From positions 1 through 51,868 of the forward strand of contig JAISPT010000058.1 in assembly GCA_031274715.1 (NCBI GenBank): DNA of 51,868 nt. Direction: 5' to 3'. The stretch is from Azonexus sp. GTDB lineage: Bacteria > Pseudomonadota > Gammaproteobacteria > Burkholderiales > Rhodocyclaceae. How positions within the stretch are numbered: position 1 is the stretch's first letter; each line of letters begins with the position of its first letter. Of this stretch, positions 15,443-23,774 are shown piece after piece. The notes under the pieces are model-generated. The model ran no database searches. It was given only the letters and a program-made list of their open reading frames with translations, and was not told the origin of the DNA. The position numbers and the translations under genes are program-made.

Positions 15443-16445
15443 GCAGCGTCTCCTGAATGTAGTCAAGTTTCAGCAACAACCTCTTGACACCAGCCACGTC
15501 GAGCCGGTGCGTGTTGTGCGAAGTGTAGTCGTCTAGTTCGTTAATACGCTGCTCCCCTTCGACGAAATACTTTTTGTAATTGAGATCACGGTTGTCCGCC
15601 GGGATGCGGTAATAGCGCCCCATGTCCTCCGCCTTGGCCATTTCCTCACGCGATACCAGTGATTCATAGAGCTTTTCGCCGTGCCGGGTGCCGATTACCT
15701 TGACCGGATTGTCCCGACTCAGCAATTCCCTCAGCGCCTGGGCCAAATCACCAACCGTCGACGCCGGTGCTTTCTGGATGAACAAATCCCCCTGCTCGGC
15801 ATGGGCGAATGCATGCAGCACCAGATCGACCGAATCCTCCAGCGACATCAGGAAACGCGTCATCTCCGGATCGGTCACCGTCAGCGGCTCGCCAGCACGC
15901 AACTGCTCGATGAACAGTGGGATGACCGAACCGCGCGACGCCATCACATTGCCGTAGCGTGTCGCACAAAGCACTGTGCCACCGGCCGGGACTGTCCTGG
16001 ATTTTGCGACCATCAGCTTCTCGGCCATGGCCTTGGAAATCCCCATCGCATTGATCGGATAGACTGCCTTGTCGGTACTCAGCACCACGACCCGTGCGAC
16101 CCCGCGCGCGATGGCGGCATTGAGTACATTCTCAGTCCCGAGCACATTGGTCCGGACGGCCTCCATTGGGTAGAACTCACAGGAGGGCACCTGCTTCAGG
16201 GCCGCAGCGTGGAAGACGTAGTCGACCCCGATCATGGTCTGAGAAATGCTATCGTAGTCCCGCACGTCACCGATGTAGAACTTCACCTTGTCGTTGGCCA
16301 GCGCGATGCGCATGTCCTCCTGCTTCTTCTCGTCGCGGGAAAAAATGCGGATTTCACGCACGCTCGTATCGAGAAAGCGCCTGAGAACAGTATTCCCGAA
16401 GGAACCCGTACCTCCGGTAATCATCAAAACCTTGTCGTCGAACAT
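15435..16445 (-). CDS. wbjB: UDP-GlcNAc 4,6-dehydratase/epimerase, WbjB/FnlA/WbvB type
   Basis: A 336-residue soluble SDR enzyme. It has the GGTGSFG nucleotide loop, and STDKAVYPINAMGISK in place of the standard YxxxK. This family removes water from UDP-GlcNAc and inverts C5 (and C3), giving the 4-keto-L-sugar from which UDP-L-FucNAc or UDP-L-RhaNAc/QuiNAc is made. The C-terminal part (RYYRIPADNRDLNYKKYF) is also typical. ATG 16445 is preferred over an upstream TTG because AGGG stands 7 bases before it. It is followed by the 2-epimerase and preceded by the reductase, so the three-step pathway is complete. Confidence 0.88.
   Translation of the reverse strand: MFDDKVLMITGGTGSFGNTVLRRFLDTSVREIRIFSRDEKKQEDMRIALANDKVKFYIGDVRDYDSISQTMIGVDYVFHAAALKQVPSCEFYPMEAVRTNVLGTENVLNAAIARGVARVVVLSTDKAVYPINAMGISKAMAEKLMVAKSRTVPAGGTVLCATRYGNVMASRGSVIPLFIEQLRAGEPLTVTDPEMTRFLMSLEDSVDLVLHAFAHAEQGDLFIQKAPASTVGDLAQALRELLSRDNPVKVIGTRHGEKLYESLVSREEMAKAEDMGRYYRIPADNRDLNYKKYFVEGEQRINELDDYTSHNTHRLDVAGVKRLLLKLDYIQETLRA
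15450..15454 (-). promoter_or_regulatory. Shine-Dalgarno that fixes the GTG start of the WbjD-type epimerase
   Basis: The minus strand reads AGGAG here, 7 bases before GTG at 15442-15440. It lies inside the end of the upstream dehydratase gene, which stops at 15435, so termination and re-initiation are probably coupled. Confidence 0.7.
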
Positions 16446-16500
16446 CAAAGTACCCTGCAAACGGTCATCGTTGGAAAATCACGAATCTATCATTGCCCAA

Positions 16501-17373
16501 TCAAGCATCTCGCCAATCCTGCTTTTCATGCATCTGCCGGATCAACACAGGCCAGGACGGCGTCGTATAGCCGGTTGCATTGCGAAAGCGCGCCCCATCC
16601 AGCGAACGGTCGATCACCTGCTCGTCATCGGGACGAATCTCGATCACCTTGTCGTATTGGGTAGCAACCAGGCGCAGCAAATCCAGCTTGGCAATCGGTT
16701 CGGCGGCGACATGATACAGACCACTGAGTTCCGGGTGCGGAATCACGAAATCCTTCATCACCCGAGCGAGCTCTACTGTAGGCAATCCGGAGAAGACCGC
16801 CTTGCTGAATCCACGGACTGGCCCCCGCTGCGACAGGAACCAATCCACGAGCGCATGGCTGGAGTTCAATTCGTGGCCAATGATCGAGGTACGCAGCGTG
16901 ATGGCGTGAGCTTGATCGTGCAGTTCTCCGATGTATTTGGACTTGCCGTAGAGATCCTCAGCATCGGAAGGGTCGGTTTCGAGATAGCCTCCTTTGCGTC
17001 CAGAGAAAACACAGTCGGTGCTGACATGGATCAACCGAGCACCCGTCAAGGCGCACAGCCTGGACAAGCGATGTGGCAGCATGGCATTGATCGGCAACGC
17101 TGAGAGCGGATCCTTGGCATCCGCCAGTTGCTTGATCAAACCAACGCAATTGATCACCACCTCGGGCCGATACCGGGCAAACGTGGCAAGCAGGCTGTCC
17201 TGATCCAGGACATCCACCCCGCCGATAAGCCGAGCATGGGTGGAAGCCGGAAAAAACCGCAATACGGTAGGGCTACGTAGCGTTCCCCGCACGTCGCAGG
17301 TCGGATCCTGACTCAAAACTCTGAACACAGCATTTCCGAGCATTCCCGAAGCGCCAACAACCAGAACTTTCAT
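16501..17373 (-). CDS. RmlD-like reductase of the L-sugar pathway, WbvR type
   Basis: A 290-residue SDR protein related to dTDP-4-dehydrorhamnose reductase: GASGMLG at the N-terminus, STDCVFSG, and the catalytic Tyr-x3-Lys in LYGKSK. Next to a WbjB-type dehydratase it should reduce the 4-keto-L-sugar. It ends at about 290 residues and lacks the C-terminal cupin domain of the Cap5F/WbjC/FnlB reductases (about 370 residues). This favours the Vibrio O37 WbvR-like route to L-RhaNAc/L-QuiNAc over L-FucNAc. It might also serve as the missing RmlD for rhamnose, though its sequence fits the UDP pathway better. ATG 17373 has AGGG 6 bases upstream; longer frames extend into the spacer. Confidence 0.8.
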   Translation of the reverse strand: MKVLVVGASGMLGNAVFRVLSQDPTCDVRGTLRSPTVLRFFPASTHARLIGGVDVLDQDSLLATFARYRPEVVINCVGLIKQLADAKDPLSALPINAMLPHRLSRLCALTGARLIHVSTDCVFSGRKGGYLETDPSDAEDLYGKSKYIGELHDQAHAITLRTSIIGHELNSSHALVDWFLSQRGPVRGFSKAVFSGLPTVELARVMKDFVIPHPELSGLYHVAAEPIAKLDLLRLVATQYDKVIEIRPDDEQVIDRSLDGARFRNATGYTTPSWPVLIRQMHEKQDWRDA

Positions 17374-17414
17374 GAACATCCCTTCGACGAATTTGACTGC
17401 AGCCAATACCAATA

Positions 17415-18869
17415 TCAGCGCCAATGGCGCGTCAGCAGATACCACAAATAACTGCGCTCATCGGCCCGCATGATCGACAAACTGAACAGCACCGCCGGTG
17501 CGATCATCAACAGCGACCAATTCAGACTGTTAGTATCTCGCCAGGAAAGCCAGGCCGAAACAATCACGATGGCAAAGCCAATCAGCCACTGAAGCACCGC
17601 CGGCACACCGAGCGTCACGCCATGCTTGGTGCGCAGGCGCCAAGTCAAAAAAGCGAAATAAATCATATAGGCAAGCAAATAGGCAAAACCAACCCACTCG
17701 ATACCGCTCGACAGGAAGAGTACGGCCGACAGCGTGAACACCACACTCCACAATCCCTCGCCAATCACGAAACCCTTCATGTCGGCCCGCGACAAAAGCG
17801 TCGTTGAGATGATCCATCCCAAAACACGCACAAAATCCCCCAGCAATGCCCAGCGTAGGATATCCAGAGAAGACATGAAGGCCTGGCTGAACAGGATGTT
17901 GATGACCAGTGGTTTGAGTACCACCAGCGCGACGATTAATGGCAAGGAGGATATCAGCGAGAAGCGGAACACTTTGTTCAAGGCACTTTGCAGCGCAGAA
18001 GACTCGTCAATCTGACTGAGTTCCGGCAGCAGATAACTCTGTAACGAGACGAGAAACAGCGTCAGGTACATGGCGCTGATGCTCCAGGCGGCATCGAAAT
18101 GCCCCGCCCCCTCCAGGCCATACAGACGCACGATGTAGGCACGCACGATCAGCACACAGCCCATAGTCATAAACAAGGAGAGCAGCGAAGGCACGGCCAC
18201 GCGTAGAAAATGCCAGGCGGCATTCCGGCGGAGGTTGCCGATGGCAAGCGCCGCATCCTGTCGGAAATATCCCAGCCGCGACACATAGACAAGAGCCATC
18301 AGCGCAGCGGGAAAAAGCCCACCGCCAACCAGCAACAACAAGATATTGGGGTAACCGCGGACATACGCCAGCCCAACCGGCAACGCGACCAGCACGGCTC
18401 CGAGTCCGTTCAGCGCGTTGACCAGGCTCAAGGCCCCGAATTGTTGTTCGGCCGTAAGAATGCCACGCAAGAAGAAAAGTGAAGTACCCAGCGTGACGGG
18501 AATCACCAACCAACGCACGGCAGACACATGCTCCCCGCCGAGAACCTGGGCCGCAATGACGTCGGCAAAAAACAGAACTCCCACGCACACCAGCAGGTTG
18601 GCAAATACGAATAGGTAGAACGAGGACAGGAAAAAACGCTGCCGCTCGTCGCCGGAATGGCTGCAAAGCCCCTGCACGACGGCGTTCTGTCCACCGATCG
18701 AAGCGATGGAAGACAGGGTCTGCTGCAAGTGGCGCAAGATCGAGTACAACCCGACGCCGGCAGGCCCGGCCAATACAGCCAAAATCTTGACCGCAACCGC
18801 ACCCAATCCCAAGCCAATAAATTGGCCAAATGCCGTTTTGAACGTTGAACTGACGATGCTAACTTTCAT
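17415..18869 (-). CDS. wzx: O-antigen/EPS flippase Wzx
   Basis: A 484-residue integral membrane protein with about twelve to fourteen hydrophobic helices spread over its whole length and few loops. The N-terminal TAFGQFIGLGLGAVAVKILA and the GVGLYS segment are typical of polysaccharide translocases of the MOP superfamily. Its role is to flip undecaprenyl-linked repeat units from the cytoplasmic to the periplasmic face of the inner membrane. It overlaps the Wzy gene by ATGA. Pairing with Wzy and an initiating PglC-type enzyme supports a complete Wzx/Wzy route. Substrate specificity cannot be read from the sequence. Confidence 0.88.
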   Translation of the reverse strand: MKVSIVSSTFKTAFGQFIGLGLGAVAVKILAVLAGPAGVGLYSILRHLQQTLSSIASIGGQNAVVQGLCSHSGDERQRFFLSSFYLFVFANLLVCVGVLFFADVIAAQVLGGEHVSAVRWLVIPVTLGTSLFFLRGILTAEQQFGALSLVNALNGLGAVLVALPVGLAYVRGYPNILLLLVGGGLFPAALMALVYVSRLGYFRQDAALAIGNLRRNAAWHFLRVAVPSLLSLFMTMGCVLIVRAYIVRLYGLEGAGHFDAAWSISAMYLTLFLVSLQSYLLPELSQIDESSALQSALNKVFRFSLISSLPLIVALVVLKPLVINILFSQAFMSSLDILRWALLGDFVRVLGWIISTTLLSRADMKGFVIGEGLWSVVFTLSAVLFLSSGIEWVGFAYLLAYMIYFAFLTWRLRTKHGVTLGVPAVLQWLIGFAIVIVSAWLSWRDTNSLNWSLLMIAPAVLFSLSIMRADERSYLWYLLTRHWR

Positions 18870-20209
18870 TTGGCCTGTGCAGAAAGAGCCTCCCGGCTGC
18901 TTACATCCTGCCCATTTTCCCTAAGAATCATCGCGAGAATCAAATAGATAAACAATCCACCAGATAACAGAGTCGCAGTAAGAGAGCTCACTGAAGCTAC
19001 AACAAAACACGTAAGGCTTGAAATCATCAGAACCGGGTTACGAGAAGAGAAAATGACTGCCGCAAAAAAAGTGAACAACAAACAATAAACCACAACACCA
19101 ACCCAACCAAAAGCCAGCTTTGCATCCACAAAAAAAACCGTATTAGCCGCCCCTTCTCCACCAGGCGACGGCCCAAATTGATAAACGTAGACCATTTTCT
19201 CCAGATGCATTTTTGGCTCACCATACAAAAGATGGATAAAACTTACCGAACGCCCCATGGTCAGCCTTCCTTCCAGAACTTCACGTTGAACCCGAAGCCA
19301 ATCATAAGCCGTAACATAAGGAATCCACACAATCCTATTTAACACGTAAACAAGCCTATTTTCAATAGAATAATATTCCAACACTCCCGTCGTTTTCTTT
19401 CTATAGAAATCATACAAAGAAAACCGTAAGGAATCTCCTTGTGCCTCCTTAATTGGAACCTCTTGAGAGACAACAAGCTCGTCCACTTGCTCACCTCCTC
19501 TAAAACCAGTGTCAGAATTTCCGCCCAATGCCAAAAAGGAAATAGCAGACACACTGAGTACCATCACACCAAGAAGCACTAGAAACGACTTCCATTTCCC
19601 AACAAATAAAAAATAAAAAACCAAAGGCAAAATTACAAATATTGGCCCGGCCTTTTCCATCGAAAGCATGGACAAAAAAATCAACGAACCAAACAACAAA
19701 TACCTAAACTTGGCCGCATAAAAAAAACTAGCCACCAAAACCAAAGGCATGACAGAACGCCCGAGTATAAATACGAAATATCGCACTAAACTTTCATATC
19801 CAGACAATCCAGCCAGAAACTGACTACGAGCCTGTGCAATATCTATCAAGCTCCCGCCTTGAAGCGCGACAAAAAGAGGTATAGCATCTGCAATAAAAAC
19901 CGCATAAACAATGCTTAGCAGATAGACTGAGACTGCCAAACCGGCCAAAACATACCAGAAATAACTAGGAATTTTAAAACCCTGAAAAAAGAGCCTTGAG
20001 GCACGCCCACTGAGCCTCGACAAAAACCCGTAAGAAGAAACATAAATCAGCAAGAACAAAACCAACAACAACAAAAAATCCAAGGCCTCTTGGTCACGAA
20101 ACAAATACAGACCAAAAATCGACCCTGGCAAATAAATACCAAGAATCAAAAAGAGAGGGACATTTTTCATCCCAAAAAAATCGGAAAACCGCAGACCAAC
20201 ACTACTCAC
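18866..20209 (-). CDS. wzy: O-antigen polymerase Wzy
   Basis: A 447-residue protein with about ten to twelve hydrophobic helices and one long polar loop (about residues 225-345) that is probably periplasmic. This is the layout expected of Wzy, which polymerises lipid-linked repeat units; sequence conservation in the family is low. The start is GTG at 20209, supported by GGAGG 10 bases upstream and a 4-bp overlap with the glycosyltransferase stop; an ATG at 20170 is the alternative. The gene is strikingly AT-rich compared with every neighbour (many AAA and AAT triplets), a common sign of recent transfer for wzy genes. It overlaps wzx. Confidence 0.82.
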   Translation of the reverse strand: MSSVGLRFSDFFGMKNVPLFLILGIYLPGSIFGLYLFRDQEALDFLLLLVLFLLIYVSSYGFLSRLSGRASRLFFQGFKIPSYFWYVLAGLAVSVYLLSIVYAVFIADAIPLFVALQGGSLIDIAQARSQFLAGLSGYESLVRYFVFILGRSVMPLVLVASFFYAAKFRYLLFGSLIFLSMLSMEKAGPIFVILPLVFYFLFVGKWKSFLVLLGVMVLSVSAISFLALGGNSDTGFRGGEQVDELVVSQEVPIKEAQGDSLRFSLYDFYRKKTTGVLEYYSIENRLVYVLNRIVWIPYVTAYDWLRVQREVLEGRLTMGRSVSFIHLLYGEPKMHLEKMVYVYQFGPSPGGEGAANTVFFVDAKLAFGWVGVVVYCLLFTFFAAVIFSSRNPVLMISSLTCFVVASVSSLTATLLSGGLFIYLILAMILRENGQDVSSREALSAQAK

Positions 20210-21414
20210 GACAGAATTTCCTCCAATTTCCGAACCTGCATATTCATCTCAAAGTTTGCATCAAAATATTCACGACCTGCACGCCCCATCGCTTCCCGAG
20301 CAGGCACATTGAGTGCCATTATCTGTCTGATATTCTCGACCAACGGCCCTGCCTGTTCGGCGGGAGATACAAAACCTGCCCCGGATTCCTGAATCACACG
20401 CGCCCCCTCACCATTCAGACTGGCCAAAATGGGCCGACCTGCAGCCAAATAGGCCTGGATTTTACTGGGAATTGTCTGAGCAAAAATTTCTTCGCTCGTC
20501 AGAGAAACGAGCAAAGCTGCGGCACGTTCAAAAATCGCCGGCATGACCTCCATGGGGAAACGCCCGGCCAGAATGACATTCTCCAACCCCTGTTCCTGCA
20601 ACTGTGACTCCACCCAGGCCAACTGGCTGCCACTCCCTACGAGAACCAAGCGGAACTCCGGAACCCCCCGCAACTGGGCTGCTGCCTGCAACAACGTATT
20701 CAAGGACTGCGCCTTGCCGAAATTGCCGGCAAAGAGCACGCAAAAATGACTCGCCAACTGATCTATCAAGGCAACCGGAATCGGCACCCCGACAGCTTTT
20801 GCCCGGACATCCATCGAATTTGGAAAGTAGACAATCCGGCCAGCGGGCGCATATCGCGACACCGGCTCGAAAAAGGCTCTCGACTGGACCAGCAGCGTGT
20901 CGCAGCAGTGATAGATACCTTTCACTAGCCAGCCTACCACGGTCAACGCATGACGATTCGTGACATAACCGGTAGCGGCCAGACTTTCAGGCCACAGATC
21001 TTGAACCCAAAGTGCCAGCTTTGCTCTTTTGAGCCATTTCAAGGGAATGGCGGGAATGGCTTGCAGAATAGGAGAAGGCGCAAAGACAAGGATGGCATCG
21101 AAGCGCTGCTGACGTAGCAGCCAGGGAAAACAAAGTATTCCAGAAAGTACGAACGACACATAATTGAGCATCAGGTTCTTGGCCCCTCCCCGGCCACGCG
21201 GCCAGATCGGCGTGCGAACAACCTCGATGCTCCCCAGGAAAGGCTCGCGCTGCATCCCGCCAGCACGATAGCCCTCGAAGACTTCTCCATCGGGATAGTT
21301 CGGTTTTCCGGTGGCAACAACGACCTGATGCCCTTGCTCATCAAGAACGCGCACGATGTCGTTGATGATGAAGCTCTCTGGCCAGAAATACTGGGACAAC
21401 ACCAGGATTCTCAT
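20206..21414 (-). CDS. GT4 glycosyltransferase, WbuB/WcaI-like
   Basis: A 402-residue GT-B fold glycosyltransferase. The N-terminus RILVLSQYFWPESFIINDI and the WVQDLWPES segment match the WbuB/WcaI group. The donor half has the nucleotide-sugar motif near EEIFAQTIPSKIQAYLAAG. WbuB-type enzymes are proposed to transfer L-FucNAc or a related 6-deoxy-HexNAc next to fnlABC-type genes. Because the L-sugar trio is just downstream here, transfer of that sugar is a reasonable guess, no more. ATG 21414 is preferred over the TTG just before it. The gene follows another glycosyltransferase by 3 bp and overlaps wzy. Confidence 0.82.
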   Translation of the reverse strand: MRILVLSQYFWPESFIINDIVRVLDEQGHQVVVATGKPNYPDGEVFEGYRAGGMQREPFLGSIEVVRTPIWPRGRGGAKNLMLNYVSFVLSGILCFPWLLRQQRFDAILVFAPSPILQAIPAIPLKWLKRAKLALWVQDLWPESLAATGYVTNRHALTVVGWLVKGIYHCCDTLLVQSRAFFEPVSRYAPAGRIVYFPNSMDVRAKAVGVPIPVALIDQLASHFCVLFAGNFGKAQSLNTLLQAAAQLRGVPEFRLVLVGSGSQLAWVESQLQEQGLENVILAGRFPMEVMPAIFERAAALLVSLTSEEIFAQTIPSKIQAYLAAGRPILASLNGEGARVIQESGAGFVSPAEQAGPLVENIRQIMALNVPAREAMGRAGREYFDANFEMNMQVRKLEEILS

Positions 21415-21417
21415 CAA

Positions 21418-22611
21418 TCAATGGCCTTTTGACGGCGACAGAACCCGTCGATACAGATCAAGCATGCGTTCAGCATTGACCTCGATCGAAAAGGTCTGCT
21501 CGGCCCATACTCGTGCCTGCTGGCCCAAACGGCGACGCAGTACCATATCTTCAGCCAGCTTTTGCAAGGCATCTGCAATCAGCACAGGATCCGGCTCGGG
21601 TACGGCCAAGCCGGTGACTCCATGCAGGATCGCATCCGGCATCGGGTTTTGCACGGCCACAACGCTCGGAATGGAATAGAAGGCGGCTTCAAAGACCGGC
21701 CGCCCCGCCGCATCCAGATGCGAAGGGAAACAAAGAATGTCCAACTGCGGATAGACTTCCCGCACATCGCCGACAAAGCCCAGCAGTTGGACACGATCCT
21801 CCAGAGCCTCCCGCTGAATAAACGCTTCAAGCTCAGCCCGCACATCCCTGGCAAAACCAAACCTCCCCAGCAGCCAAGCCTTGAATCCGGAGAGCTGACG
21901 CGCATTCTCGCCAGCCACCAAGCACCGGATACGAGCACCACGTGCCTTGAGAATGCGCATAGCTTCGAGCAATTCAAAGATGCCTTTGAGAGGAATCAGT
22001 ACCCCCAGGAAGCCCACCTTGACCACCTCACCATCTCCGACAGGTACCTGCTCAGGCAGATCAGCGATCTTCAAGCCGTTGTGGATGATATTCAGCGGCA
22101 AGTCCTGAGCCAGCGTGGCAGACACCGTGTGATCGATCGGGACCACCGCATCGGCATGCCGACGCAACAGACGATTCACCCACCGCGAACGTAACCCTGC
22201 CCCAGGCTTGCGCTGCAGCGAACGTACATGGACCACCAGCGGCACACGCAACAACCATTTGGCAAGGATGCCCAACGGTAGCAAGGTCACCTCGTTCAAA
22301 TGAATCAGATCAAAGGTCTTGCGCCGCAGGCGCCAGAGTGCAAGCAGCGAAAACGGCAGCAAGAAAAGCTCGCGCAGCACGATCAGCCAGCGCAGCTTAC
22401 GATAATGACCGTAGCGCGTGTTGTCGAACTGGCTCAAGCCCCTGACCGTTTCTATCGACAGGCCCGCCTTGGCAAAGGCGTTTGCCGCACTCCCGGCGGG
22501 CGTCAACACGGTACCGACGACCCTTGCCTCCCGTAACAGACTAAAAAGCTCAATCAGGCTTTTGGAGGCGCCGCCGAATGCACCAGCCGGGTGGAGGTAC
22601 AGTATCTTCAT
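21418..22611 (-). CDS. GT4 glycosyltransferase
   Basis: A 397-residue GT-B fold enzyme acting at the cytoplasmic face. The N-terminus ILYLHPAGAFGGASKSLIEL contains the glycine-rich acceptor loop. The C-terminal half has VGFLGVLIPLKGI and the donor motif around GRPVFEAAFYSIPSV. A hydrophobic stretch near 85-115 suggests membrane association. Donor and acceptor sugars cannot be assigned. The ATG at 22611 overlaps the upstream stop by one base (TGATG); a GTG one codon earlier is possible. Confidence 0.82.
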   Translation of the reverse strand: MKILYLHPAGAFGGASKSLIELFSLLREARVVGTVLTPAGSAANAFAKAGLSIETVRGLSQFDNTRYGHYRKLRWLIVLRELFLLPFSLLALWRLRRKTFDLIHLNEVTLLPLGILAKWLLRVPLVVHVRSLQRKPGAGLRSRWVNRLLRRHADAVVPIDHTVSATLAQDLPLNIIHNGLKIADLPEQVPVGDGEVVKVGFLGVLIPLKGIFELLEAMRILKARGARIRCLVAGENARQLSGFKAWLLGRFGFARDVRAELEAFIQREALEDRVQLLGFVGDVREVYPQLDILCFPSHLDAAGRPVFEAAFYSIPSVVAVQNPMPDAILHGVTGLAVPEPDPVLIADALQKLAEDMVLRRRLGQQARVWAEQTFSIEVNAERMLDLYRRVLSPSKGH

Positions 22612-23756
22612 CACAAAGAATGCGGTGCTTGCGCGAGCAAACGCTCGACGGATTGAAACAGTACCTTGCCCCCCGCCTCGTAATTCACCTCAGCGGCGGC
22701 AGCATTGGCAGCTGACTTGTAGCGAATCAAATCACTTTCACTGACAGCGCTGATCGCGGCAGCCAGATTCGCAGGCTTGAACGAATCGGCAACGACCCCA
22801 CAACCAAAGGCTTTGACAATTCTGCTCATCTCGGGTGAAGGTCCGATGGCGACAGCCAGCCGCGCCTGGATAAACTCGAAAAACTTGTTCGGCAAAGCAT
22901 GCTCGTGGTTGAAATTGACCGGGGGCAGCAGATAAATTCCCATGTCGTAGCCATTCAGCGCTGCACAGATTTCACTCATTGGAACTGCTGGGATGAAACG
23001 TATACGCTCGTCTGCTGAAGCCCTGCGCCGAAGATCGTTCATATAGGCGGCATCGCTCTCGACCAGCATGAAATCGAGCGTAAAACGCTCATCCAGATGA
23101 CTCATCACCTCGATCATCGTCTCGAGGCGACGCGAATGGATCGCCGCGCCGTGGTGAATGAGGCGGACTCGACCGGTCCGCACCGGCGACGGCGCCAATT
23201 TCTGATCGAGAGGCGCGTTGTGAACCACCTCTGGTGCGACACCATAATGCCTGGCGTACTCGTCGGCGATGCCTTGGCAGACGGTCAGCATTCCCGAGGC
23301 CTTGGACAGATAGCGTCGACACAAGTCGTGATGGTAACGCCCGAACAGAATTCGCCACATCCATTTATCGTCGAATTCACGCGGCGAATATTCGTGCGCA
23401 TCCATCAGAACCGGCTTCCCGTCAGCAAGACGCAATGCCAGTGGGAGTGCCGCAATATCGTTTGCAACGATCAAATCAAAAACTTGCGGCTTGATCTTGT
23501 CCTGAGCCGAACGGACCTCGATCCGATTCCAGTAATAGCTCTCGAAAAAGCCCAGCAGTAACTTGACACCCCACCAAGCCCGGGTTGCTCGCACGGCCAA
23601 GGAACGTGTCAGATCAATGAATTCGACCGCGGCATCCGGCTTGCATCCAAAGCCAGCCACTGTGATGTGAAACCGGTTTTCCAGTAGACGAATCTGACGC
23701 ATGACGCGGGGATCGCTGTGAATCACCGAAAAGGAGATGATCAGGATTTTCTGCAC
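22611..23756 (-). CDS. GT4-like glycosyltransferase
   Basis: A 381-residue GT-B fold protein (SFSVIHSDPRVMRQIRLL near the start, MDAHEYSPREF in the middle, NKFFEFIQARLAVAI in the donor half). The DAHE and NKxFEF motifs are shared with the two glycosyltransferases at 25756-27045 and 33221-34603, so the three form one subfamily. The start is uncertain: GTG 23756 gives the family-like beginning VQKILIISFS, while TTG 23771 overlaps less well and neither has a strong ribosome site. It follows the first asparagine-synthase-like gene. Substrate unknown. Confidence 0.78.
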   Translation of the reverse strand: MQKILIISFSVIHSDPRVMRQIRLLENRFHITVAGFGCKPDAAVEFIDLTRSLAVRATRAWWGVKLLLGFFESYYWNRIEVRSAQDKIKPQVFDLIVANDIAALPLALRLADGKPVLMDAHEYSPREFDDKWMWRILFGRYHHDLCRRYLSKASGMLTVCQGIADEYARHYGVAPEVVHNAPLDQKLAPSPVRTGRVRLIHHGAAIHSRRLETMIEVMSHLDERFTLDFMLVESDAAYMNDLRRRASADERIRFIPAVPMSEICAALNGYDMGIYLLPPVNFNHEHALPNKFFEFIQARLAVAIGPSPEMSRIVKAFGCGVVADSFKPANLAAAISAVSESDLIRYKSAANAAAAEVNYEAGGKVLFQSVERLLAQAPHSL

Positions 23757-23774
23757 GCGGTGAAATTCCAAAAA

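Noticed and set aside
15681..16664. 327-residue plus-strand reading frame opposite the WbjB-type dehydratase
   Set aside because: Antisense shadow rich in His and Arg, without domains.
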